Below are positions 1 through 4,464 of a stretch of DNA of 6,233 nucleotides, one piece after another; position 1 is the stretch's first letter; every line of letters starts with the position of its first letter. The DNA is from Clostridiales bacterium (GTDB lineage: Bacteria; Bacillota; Clostridia; Oscillospirales; Ruminococcaceae), in assembly GCA_012799315.1 (NCBI GenBank), contig JAAZLM010000099.1, positions 1-6,233 on the forward strand, given 5' to 3'. The notes under the pieces were generated by a model, which worked only from the letters and a program-made list of their open reading frames with translations, was not told the origin of the DNA and made no database searches. The translations under genes and the position numbers were made by a program.

Positions 1-46
1 GGTCAGGTTCTACCTTCTCAACTCCAAGAGTTCCCCCGCAAACTAG
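1..46 (-). promoter_or_regulatory. Second TPP riboswitch aptamer (THI element), 5' half only, cut by window edge
   Basis: Read on the minus strand, this is the first half of a TPP-binding aptamer. It has the P2 5' strand of five Gs (37 to 33), a P3 hairpin with arms at 28-32 and 20-24, the UUGAGA pyrimidine-sensing motif (21 to 16), a small AGGU/ACCU side stem (15 to 5), and the beginning of the GACCC strand that closes P2 (4 to 1). The remainder (UUUGAACCUG, P4 and the GUAGGGAAG end) would lie beyond position 1. From UUGAGA to the edge it is identical to the complete aptamer at 124-205. It lies about 20 bases past the terminator of that first aptamer, so the two stand in series on one leader RNA. 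The regulated gene is off the left edge, and its identity as a thiamine gene is inferred. Confidence 0.85.
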
Positions 47-64
47 TATTCAATTCAGTTTTGC

Positions 65-102
65 AAAAATAAAAGGAGCCTCCCCATTACTAGGAAAGCC
101 CC
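65..102 (-). terminator. Intrinsic terminator of the first TPP riboswitch
   Basis: On the minus strand a 10-bp stem (arms 102-93 and 84-75, with three G-U pairs) closes an 8-base loop and is followed by UUUUAUUUUU (74 to 65). It lies 21 bases downstream of the complete TPP aptamer. Its 5' arm and loop (99 to 91, GCUUUCCUA) can instead pair with the 3' end of the aptamer (134 to 126, UAGGGAAGC) over 9 bp with one G-U. This is the expected layout of a transcription-attenuating OFF switch: TPP holds the aptamer end in P1 and the terminator forms; without TPP the alternative helix blocks it. Confidence 0.85.
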
Positions 103-123
103 AAACAATAATTCCATGTCCGA

Positions 124-205
124 ATGCTTCCCTACGCTGGTATTAACCAACAGGTTCAAAGGGTCAGGTTCTACCTTCTCAACTTCAAAAGAAGTCCCCC
201 TGCAT
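124..205 (-). promoter_or_regulatory. TPP riboswitch aptamer (THI element), complete
   Basis: The minus strand carries the full conserved core of the TPP riboswitch. In order: P1 5' strand AUGC (205-202), P2 GGGGG (200-196), a P3 hairpin with ACUUC/GAAGU arms, UUGAGA (182-177; the family consensus is CUGAGA), an AGGU/ACCU side hairpin (176-166), GACCC (165-161) closing P2, UUUGAACCUG (160-151), the P4 hairpin UUGGU...ACCAG with UAAU loop (150-137), then CGUAGGGAAGC (136-126) and GCAU closing P1 (127-124). The conserved ligand-binding blocks are all present and in the right order. Such RNAs bind thiamine pyrophosphate and repress thiamine genes. The downstream terminator at 65-102 and the second aptamer at 1-46 show that control is by transcription termination and in tandem. 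Confidence 0.95.
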
Positions 206-212
206 ATACTTC

Positions 213-241
213 ATTCTATCAAATTATATTGGATAAGTCAA
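213..241 (-). promoter_or_regulatory. Sigma-A-type promoter of the TPP riboswitch transcript
   Basis: On the minus strand TTGACT (241-236) and TAGAAT (218-213) are separated by exactly 17 bases. Initiation about 7 bases past the -10 box would fall near 205-206, right at the first base of aptamer P1, so the transcript would begin directly with the riboswitch. The promoter lies only 25 bases beyond the stop codon of the diguanylate cyclase gene, which suggests the thiamine-controlled transcript starts independently of that gene. A TATAAT at 228-223 lies inside the spacer but has no suitably spaced -35 box. Confidence 0.7.
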
Positions 242-245
242 GATA

Positions 246-268
246 AGAGTCGAATCCTAATTCGCTCT
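246..268 (-). terminator. Possible weak terminator hairpin at the end of the diguanylate cyclase gene
   Basis: On the minus strand AGAG plus CGAAU (268-265, 264-260) pair with AUUCG (255-251) and CUCU (249-246), with one bulged base and a UAGG loop. The stem starts inside the stop codon of the gene and is followed by UAUCUUGACUU, which is only modestly U-rich and overlaps the next -35 box. It may stop some readthrough into the riboswitch leader, but it is not a strong intrinsic terminator. Confidence 0.3.
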
Positions 269-2027
269 AATCGGGATCCCTATCCGCCGCTCTCGAATCC
301 CCACTATCGGCGACAACAACTTGCGAACCGCCATTGCTCTTAGCTATATATAATGCATCGTCGGCCTTCTTGAACAATTCTTCATAGGTTATTTCTTTAT
401 CAAAAATTGAAACTCCCATACTAAGATTGATCGGGATTCCTTGCGACAATTCTTGAACATTGTGCTCTAGTTGTTGGCATTTTATGCGAACAAAATCAAC
501 GGAAGGGATATTCTGCATATATACGATGAACTCATCACCGCCGATTCTACCAACAATATCACTCTGGCGGAATGTGCTCTTCAACCCTTGACTAATATAC
601 CCTAAAGCTAGATCGCCCTGCAAATGCCCATAGCTATCATTGATCTCTTTAAATTTATCGCAGTCAATTATTATCAACGCATCAACTCTATCCGGATCCT
701 TATCACCCATCATATTGATGATTGCTTCCTTCGTTGTTGAGGCATTATAAAGGCCGGTTAACCCATCTAATTGCGACTTAACGATCAGCAGCTTTCTTTC
801 CTTTTCCTCCTCGCTAATATCGGTCAATTTGCCTATAATAGAATGAACCTTACCGCCGAATTCCCGCAAATATGAAAAGTACATTTTATATATACCGATG
901 TCCCCATTAAGGAGTGGTAGTTCTATAATATGGCTGCTTTGCGCAGTTTCCTTATCTCTAATGTCTTTAACAGAATTCTTCAACATATCGCTTATTATGT
1001 CTTTGCTATTATCGATGTCGATTTTCGTATTAACCTTATCGGATATTTCTAATTTGTTCGTCTTAATCTCATACTCAAATAAATGTTCCTTCGACAATTG
1101 GGATAGGATTACATATCGTTTATTCACTATGTTTAAATTCCTGCCTGTGCGAATGCACGAATATATGCCAAAAATTAATACAATGATAGTTATAAATCCC
1201 GCAGTGAAAATCGTCTTACCATAGGCATTAATAATCATATCGAATGTGACCGTTCTATCCACTTGCGATGCGACATCTAGGATCATTGAATCCATGCGAC
1301 CTTTGTCAATCGATTCAATTGCTTTATTTATAATTGAGAGCAGAACTTCATCATTATTTTTCACGCCAATACAGTATTGGCGCTCCTCTTTTCCCGTTGG
1401 TATTATGGCGATATTACTGCAATTATTTTGCAATGTATAATATGCAACAGAATATGCATTGCCATATCCGTAATCGGCGTGGCCCTTATTCACTGCGATT
1501 ATAGTTGCTTCTCTATCGTCATAATAGGTAGTGCGTTCTTCCTTTATCCCATTCGGCAGCCTGACGTCCTTTATCCCAGCAAAGGCTCCATCATCTAGAT
1601 CTTTTGGATCGCAGGATCTATTATAGAATAGCACTGTATCAGATTGCAAATAGGGCGCTGATAAAATTGTGTCATGTAGAGTATATTGATTTAGCACACT
1701 GAAGTATATATCGGCATTTTCACTATACGCATCTTCAACTGTATCGAATAAATGGTACTCAAAGACAAGTCCGGTCATTTCCGATATTTCTTCAAGCACA
1801 TTTATTGAGATACCTTTAATTTCGCCATTAGAATCCGTATAATGCAGCGGCGCCGCACCGTCGTTCGAACTAGCTTTCAGAACTTTAGCATTAGCTATAT
1901 ATTCTCTTTCCAGCTCGTTAAAGGCAATTCCTTCAGCTTTTACTGGCATAGCAATTGCGGTAGAAATACTAACTGCAACGATGAATACCAAAAAAAGCTG
2001 TGCAAATATATTTATTTTCTTTTCCAT
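267..2027 (-). CDS. Membrane-bound diguanylate cyclase with extracytoplasmic solute-binding-type sensor domain
   Basis: This 586-residue protein is predicted to make cyclic di-GMP from two GTP in response to an external ligand. Residues 1-32 form a signal peptide or membrane anchor (possible cleavage after VKA at 31). Residues about 38-255 resemble a family 3 periplasmic solute-binding domain (SBP_bac_3-like). A membrane helix spans about 273-292. A linker of roughly 300-405, possibly a degenerate PAS fold, leads to the GGDEF domain from DGLTGLYN (421-428). The catalytic GGDEF motif is exact (496-500), the IIIDCDKFK metal-binding strand is present (D455, D457), and an RxxD inhibitory site (487-490) sits five residues before GGDEF, so product inhibition is likely. 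No EAL or HD-GYP domain is present. The start is supported by AGGAGA (2038-2033) five bases upstream of ATG. It appears to be transcribed alone. Its ligand and the processes it controls cannot be told from the sequence. Confidence 0.93.
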   Translation of the reverse strand: MEKKINIFAQLFLVFIVAVSISTAIAMPVKAEGIAFNELEREYIANAKVLKASSNDGAAPLHYTDSNGEIKGISINVLEEISEMTGLVFEYHLFDTVEDAYSENADIYFSVLNQYTLHDTILSAPYLQSDTVLFYNRSCDPKDLDDGAFAGIKDVRLPNGIKEERTTYYDDREATIIAVNKGHADYGYGNAYSVAYYTLQNNCSNIAIIPTGKEERQYCIGVKNNDEVLLSIINKAIESIDKGRMDSMILDVASQVDRTVTFDMIINAYGKTIFTAGFITIIVLIFGIYSCIRTGRNLNIVNKRYVILSQLSKEHLFEYEIKTNKLEISDKVNTKIDIDNSKDIISDMLKNSVKDIRDKETAQSSHIIELPLLNGDIGIYKMYFSYLREFGGKVHSIIGKLTDISEEEKERKLLIVKSQLDGLTGLYNASTTKEAIINMMGDKDPDRVDALIIIDCDKFKEINDSYGHLQGDLALGYISQGLKSTFRQSDIVGRIGGDEFIVYMQNIPSVDFVRIKCQQLEHNVQELSQGIPINLSMGVSIFDKEITYEELFKKADDALYIAKSNGGSQVVVADSGDSRAADRDPD

Positions 2028-2078
2028 AACGGTCTCCTGAAAAAGTTATCACCGTGTCTAATAAAACATTACGACTTT

Positions 2079-2087
2079 AGTATAACA
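2079..2087 (-). promoter_or_regulatory. Possible extended -10 promoter of the diguanylate cyclase gene
   Basis: On the minus strand TATACT (2084-2079) is preceded by TG and one spacer base, giving an extended -10 element. Initiation would fall around 2072, leaving a leader of about 45 bases before the start codon. The sequence 17 bases upstream (TAGTGG) is a poor -35 box, so the assignment rests on the extended -10 alone. I saw no cyclic-di-GMP riboswitch in the leader. Confidence 0.4.
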
Positions 2088-2149
2088 AAATATTAAAAAT
2101 ACCACTACCCCCAAAATTTAAGGAGGTTAGCGGCATTATGAAAGGCTAG

Positions 2150-2433
2150 TCAGAATAAATTTACCACATATTCAGAGTCATCACTCACAAATGCAGCCAA
2201 TCTATCTTATAAAGTCTAGGCTATAATCCTTCTTTTAAATCGCCAAGACGATTCTCCGCCTTATCGATGCTTATATTAATGTTGGCGTGTCTATCTTTTG
2301 ATTCTTTCATCATGATACGGCATCAATAAATTCTATCTTGCTTTTCGCATTTAACCCAAATAAAATTCGAACAGCTTATAAAGATATATTACCATAAAAG
2401 CGCAACCAATACAAGCTTAAAAATGAAAGACAT
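2150..2433 (-). pseudogene. Possible decayed small gene, unknown product, several frameshifts
   Basis: No intact gene is found here, but the minus strand holds a chain of short coding-like stretches in changing frames. First comes an ATG (2433) with AAGGGGA 9 bases upstream, reading MSFIFKLVLVALLW and then TAA, like the start of a membrane helix. Next, in another frame, an open stretch ends LNAKSKIEFIDAVS and stops at a TGA that overlaps ATGATG. From that ATG (2313-2221), back in the first frame, comes a 30-residue peptide starting MMKESKDRHANINIS and ending LGDLKEGL. Finally, in a third frame, DRLAAFVSDDSEYVVNLF ends with TGA at 2152-2150. Joined, these would make a protein of roughly 90 residues with one N-terminal helix and a charged, helical C-terminal part. 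I do not recognise the family. The alternative is a chance set of short frames in AT-rich DNA. Confidence 0.3.
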
Positions 2434-2466
2434 TTTGCAAATTCCCCTTGAATTTTACCTATGATG

Positions 2467-2500
2467 AAAAAAAGATTGCCGAAGAAAATCGGCAATCTTT
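2467..2500 (-). terminator. Intrinsic terminator of the serine tRNA unit
   Basis: A perfect 12-bp inverted repeat (2500-2489 and 2482-2471) with a 6-base loop is followed, on the minus strand, by a run of seven U residues that begins within the A-U base of the stem (2473-2467). It starts 3 bases after the CCA end of tRNA-Ser(GCU), as expected for the end of a tRNA transcript. Confidence 0.93.
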
Positions 2501-2503
2501 ATC

Positions 2504-2596
2504 TGGCGGAGAAGGAGAGATTCGAACTCTCGCGCCGGGTTACCCCGACCTACACCCTTAGCAGGGGCGCCTCTTCACCAACTTGAGTACTTCTCC
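2504..2596 (-). tRNA. tRNA-Ser (anticodon GCU)
   Basis: This is a 93-base class II tRNA with encoded CCA. The acceptor arm GGAGAAG/CTTCTCC is perfectly paired, with G73 as discriminator. The anticodon loop CTGCTAA is closed by CGCCC/GGGTG and gives anticodon GCU, which reads AGC and AGU. The long variable arm (pairing CGGG with CCCG) identifies a serine tRNA rather than a class I species, and the T arm GAGAG-TTCGAAT-CTCTC is canonical. It is the second gene of a two-tRNA transcript, 12 bases after tRNA-Ser(UGA) and directly before the terminator. Confidence 0.97.
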
Positions 2597-2608
2597 ATAG
2601 GTGAATAT

Positions 2609-2697
2609 TGGCAGAGAGGGTGGGATTCGAACCCACGGTCCCTTACAGGATCACTAGTTTTCAAGACTAGCTCCTTCAACCACTCGGACACCTCTCC
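2609..2697 (-). tRNA. tRNA-Ser (anticodon UGA)
   Basis: This is an 89-base class II tRNA with encoded CCA. The anticodon stem CTAGT/ACTAG encloses CTTGAAA, giving anticodon UGA, which reads UCA and other UCN codons. The long variable arm, the T arm GTGGG-TTCGAAT-CCCAC and the G73 discriminator fit serine. The acceptor arm GGAGAGG/CCTCTCT has a G1-U72 wobble at the terminal pair, unlike the neighbouring tRNA-Ser(GCU), which has G1-C72. It is the first gene of the unit, about 35 bases after the predicted transcription start. Confidence 0.97.
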
Positions 2698-2709
2698 ATA
2701 TATATAGCT

Positions 2710-2728
2710 GCCCGATATTTGTTCGGGC
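2710..2728 (-). other. Leader hairpin of the tRNA precursor
   Basis: In the leader of the serine tRNA transcript GCCCGA (2728-2723) pairs perfectly with UCGGGC (2715-2710) around a 7-base loop. It lies 12 bases before the 5' end of tRNA-Ser(UGA). There is no U-run after it, so it is not a terminator. It may simply keep the leader from mispairing with the tRNA or affect 5' processing; its role is inferred. Confidence 0.5.
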
Positions 2729-2738
2729 GACGAATTAT

Positions 2739-2767
2739 ATAATATCATAAATTGGGGTAGTTGTCAA
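2739..2767 (-). promoter_or_regulatory. Strong sigma-A promoter of the serine tRNA unit
   Basis: On the minus strand a perfect TTGACA (2767-2762) and TATTAT (2744-2739) are separated by 17 bases. Initiation is expected near 2732, giving a leader of about 35 bases. A near-perfect consensus is typical of stable RNA genes. Confidence 0.9.
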
Positions 2768-2844
2768 TGGGAATCTGCAAAAATTATAAAGAATTTTCTG
2801 GGGGTAATTTCACATATTCATGCGCCCACTCTAGAAGAAATCTC

Positions 2845-2874
2845 ACCCCTTGAAAGTTGGATTTTTCAAGGGGT
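2845..2874 (-). terminator. Hairpin after the Rrf2 gene, probable operon terminator
   Basis: A perfect 11-bp inverted repeat, ACCCCTTGAAA and its complement (2874-2864 and 2855-2845), encloses an 8-base loop nine bases past the Rrf2 stop codon. On the minus strand it is followed by GAGATTTCTTC, which is only partly U-rich, so termination may be less efficient than at the tRNA terminator. Its position between the operon end and the tRNA promoter supports a terminator role over an operator. Confidence 0.65.
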
Positions 2875-2883
2875 AAAATGCTA

Positions 2884-3279
2884 TTATGTTAACATATCGA
2901 ATGTGCAGTTGCGCAGTTTTTCCTGCACAGTTTGCGTAATATCAAGGAATATCGCCCGTGTGGAACATGGCTCCTCATCACTGCAATTACATTCATAATC
3001 ATCGGCTAGGCAACGGCTGAAATAATATGTACCCTCGACAGTTTCAATAACATCGAGCAATGTGATCTCATGCGGCTGTTTATCAAGCTCATATCCGCCG
3101 TGCGTACCCTTGAATGATTTGATAATCCCGCTTGCAACAAGTTTGCTTAAAATTTTAAGCGAAAATCGCAATGTTACGCCGGTTTCTTCTGAAATAGAGC
3201 GAGCATCCATTCGCTTGCCACTTTTTGCTAGACATGAAACAATACGAATTGCATAATCAGTTTCTAGAGTAATGTGCAT
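2884..3279 (-). CDS. Rrf2-family transcriptional regulator, likely iron-sulfur binding
   Basis: This 131-residue protein has the size and layout of Rrf2 regulators such as IscR, NsrR and CymR. A winged helix-turn-helix occupies about residues 1-65: it starts MHITLETDYAIRIV, has the recognition region around TLRFSLKILSKL (36-47) and the wing GTHGGYEL (58-65). A dimerisation helix follows at about 74-82. Cysteines at 90, 97, 99 and 105 fall in the region where IscR and NsrR bind a [2Fe-2S] or [4Fe-4S] cluster. C99-x5-C105 has the usual spacing, and C90 with C97 or C99 could complete the set, so redox, nitric oxide or iron-sulfur sensing is likely. The start is supported by GAGGT (3290-3286) six bases upstream of ATG. 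It follows rpoD by 38 bases with no terminator. No cysteine desulfurase or scaffold gene is adjacent, so its targets are unknown. Confidence 0.9.
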   Translation of the reverse strand: MHITLETDYAIRIVSCLAKSGKRMDARSISEETGVTLRFSLKILSKLVASGIIKSFKGTHGGYELDKQPHEITLLDVIETVEGTYYFSRCLADDYECNCSDEEPCSTRAIFLDITQTVQEKLRNCTFDMLT

Positions 3280-3317
3280 TTATATACCTCATTTTCTTGC
3301 TAAGATCTTTATAATAA

Positions 3318-4406
3318 TCAATCTAGGAAGTCCTTTAACTTCTTACTTCTGCTAGGATGGCGCAATTTCCTAAGCGCCTTTGCCTCAATTTGACGGATGC
3401 GCTCCCTAGTTACATCGAATTCACGTCCAACTTCCTCTAATGTGCGTGAGCGCCCGTCCTCTAGTCCGAATCTCAGTCTTAGGACTTTTTCCTCCCTATC
3501 GGTTAGAGTCGACAATACATCACCTAATTGCTCCTTAAGCAATGTCAGCGATGCAACATCGGCAGGAGCGGGAGCATCATCATCGGGAATGAAATCACCT
3601 AGATGCGAATCTTCCTCCTCACCGATCGGTGTTTCAAGCGATACGGGATCTTGTGAAATTCTAATAATTTCACGCACCTTTTCAACAGTCATATCAAGTT
3701 CGGCAGCTATTTCCTCCATGCTTGGCTCATGCCCATTCTCATGTAGGAGTTGGTTGCTAACTTTCTTCACCTTGGTAATTGTTTCTACCATATGAACCGG
3801 TATGCGAATAGTCCTTGCCTGATCGGCAATTGCCCTTGTAATAGCTTGTCTAATCCACCATGTTGCATATGTTGAGAATTTAAATCCCTTTGTATGGTCG
3901 AATTTTTCTACAGCCTTAATCAGGCCGAGGTTACCCTCTTGAATTAAATCAAGGAATTGCATACCTCTGCCAACATATCGTTTTGCGATACTAACAACTA
4001 GCCTCAAATTCGCCTCCGCCAAACGCTTTCTAGCGAATTCATCCCCCTGCTCCATTCTAGTAGCAAGTTCAATTTCTTCCTCCGCCGTCAAAAGTGCTAC
4101 TCGACCAATTTCCTTCAAATATATCTTGACAGGGTCATCAATTGAAATAATATCGGTCGTCGGGGCAGCATCGGGCTCTTCATCTTTAACATCATCATCG
4201 TCATCATCGTCGGGTGTGAAATCCTCGACAATTTCGATATTGAATGCTTCAAAATCATCATAAAGCTTATTCATTTGCTCAACGTCGAAGTCAAGCTCCT
4301 CTAAAGCATCTGTAATTTCTTTTGTAGTCAATTTTCCAGATGCTTTTCCTCGCTCCATCAGTTCAGCAAGAGCATTCTTTTTATCGTTGTTCATTTTATT
4401 CACCAT
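3318..4406 (-). CDS. rpoD: RNA polymerase principal sigma factor (sigma-70/sigma-A, RpoD)
   Basis: This is the housekeeping sigma factor, which directs RNA polymerase to TTGACA/TATAAT promoters. The 362 residues contain region 1.1 (about 1-60), an acidic linker with seven consecutive Asp (66-72), region 1.2 ([12 protein letters not shown], 90-101), region 2 with [16 protein letters not shown] (133-148), the core-binding [19 protein letters not shown] (152-170) and the -10-reading stretch [17 protein letters not shown] (177-193), region 3 (about 205-285), and region 4 with the -35-reading helix-turn-helix ([20 protein letters not shown], 322-341). The length and domains match compact Firmicutes RpoD. 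It follows dnaG by 58 bases. The start is uncertain: ATG at 4406 has only a weak AGAAAG upstream, and ATG at 4394 (residue 5), preceded by GGTGA, is equally plausible. Confidence 0.97.
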   Translation of the reverse strand: MVNKMNNDKKNALAELMERGKASGKLTTKEITDALEELDFDVEQMNKLYDDFEAFNIEIVEDFTPDDDDDDDVKDEEPDAAPTTDIISIDDPVKIYLKEIGRVALLTAEEEIELATRMEQGDEFARKRLAEANLRLVVSIAKRYVGRGMQFLDLIQEGNLGLIKAVEKFDHTKGFKFSTYATWWIRQAITRAIADQARTIRIPVHMVETITKVKKVSNQLLHENGHEPSMEEIAAELDMTVEKVREIIRISQDPVSLETPIGEEEDSHLGDFIPDDDAPAPADVASLTLLKEQLGDVLSTLTDREEKVLRLRFGLEDGRSRTLEEVGREFDVTRERIRQIEAKALRKLRHPSRSKKLKDFLD

Positions 4407-4423
4407 ATCTTTCTGGTTGCTAT

Positions 4424-4429
4424 ATTATA
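4424..4429 (-). promoter_or_regulatory. Possible -10 box for a separate rpoD promoter
   Basis: A perfect TATAAT on the minus strand lies in the dnaG-rpoD gap, about 17 bases before the rpoD start codon. No good -35 box is found 16-18 bases upstream, and the gap is very AT-rich, so this may be chance. If real, it would give a very short rpoD leader and rpoD expression independent of dnaG. Confidence 0.25.
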
Positions 4430-4464
4430 TATAAGTAAATTCTATACTTATTAAAAGATAAACG

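Larger units (their letters stand above)
2028..2466. other. Intergenic stretch without an intact gene
   Basis: This stretch between the tRNA terminator and the diguanylate cyclase start is AT-rich. It contains the proposed promoter and ribosome site of the cyclase gene (2033-2087) and the frameshifted fragments described as a possible pseudogene (2150-2433). I found no further RNA gene, long inverted repeat or riboswitch motif in it on either strand. Confidence 0.6.

Noticed and set aside
1..204. Direct repeat of 23 identical bases (1-23 and 162-184) as a possible mobile element end, MITE or REP-type repeat
   Set aside because: Both copies fall on the same conserved segments of TPP aptamers in the same register, with all flanking riboswitch parts present in the complete copy. 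The riboswitch explains the repeat.
223..228. Perfect TATAAT (minus strand) as the -10 box of the riboswitch promoter
   Set aside because: No -35-like hexamer lies 16-18 bases upstream, while TTGACT-17-TAGAAT around it is well spaced and starts the RNA exactly at aptamer P1.
116..343. Plus-strand reading frame of 75 codons
   Set aside because: It runs antisense through the riboswitch and the end of the diguanylate cyclase gene, has no credible ribosome site and resembles no protein.
2028..2140. Cyclic-di-GMP riboswitch upstream of the diguanylate cyclase
   Set aside because: The leader lacks the conserved GEMM motifs (such as CACGCACAGGGCAAACC) and any stable paired core.
2121..2149. Plus-strand AGGAGG followed by an ATG 11 bases later
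   Set aside because: The frame is ATG AAA GGC then TAG, far too short to be a gene, and no promoter is visible. Chance or a relic.
2845..2874. The 11-bp palindrome as an autoregulatory operator of the Rrf2 protein
   Set aside because: It lies after the gene, not in its promoter, and does not resemble known Rrf2-family sites. A terminator at the operon end is simpler.
3397..3795. Plus-strand 132-codon frame opposite rpoD, and similar frames opposite dnaG and the cyclase gene
   Set aside because: They are antisense shadows of strongly conserved genes, with serine-rich or low-complexity content and no ribosome sites.
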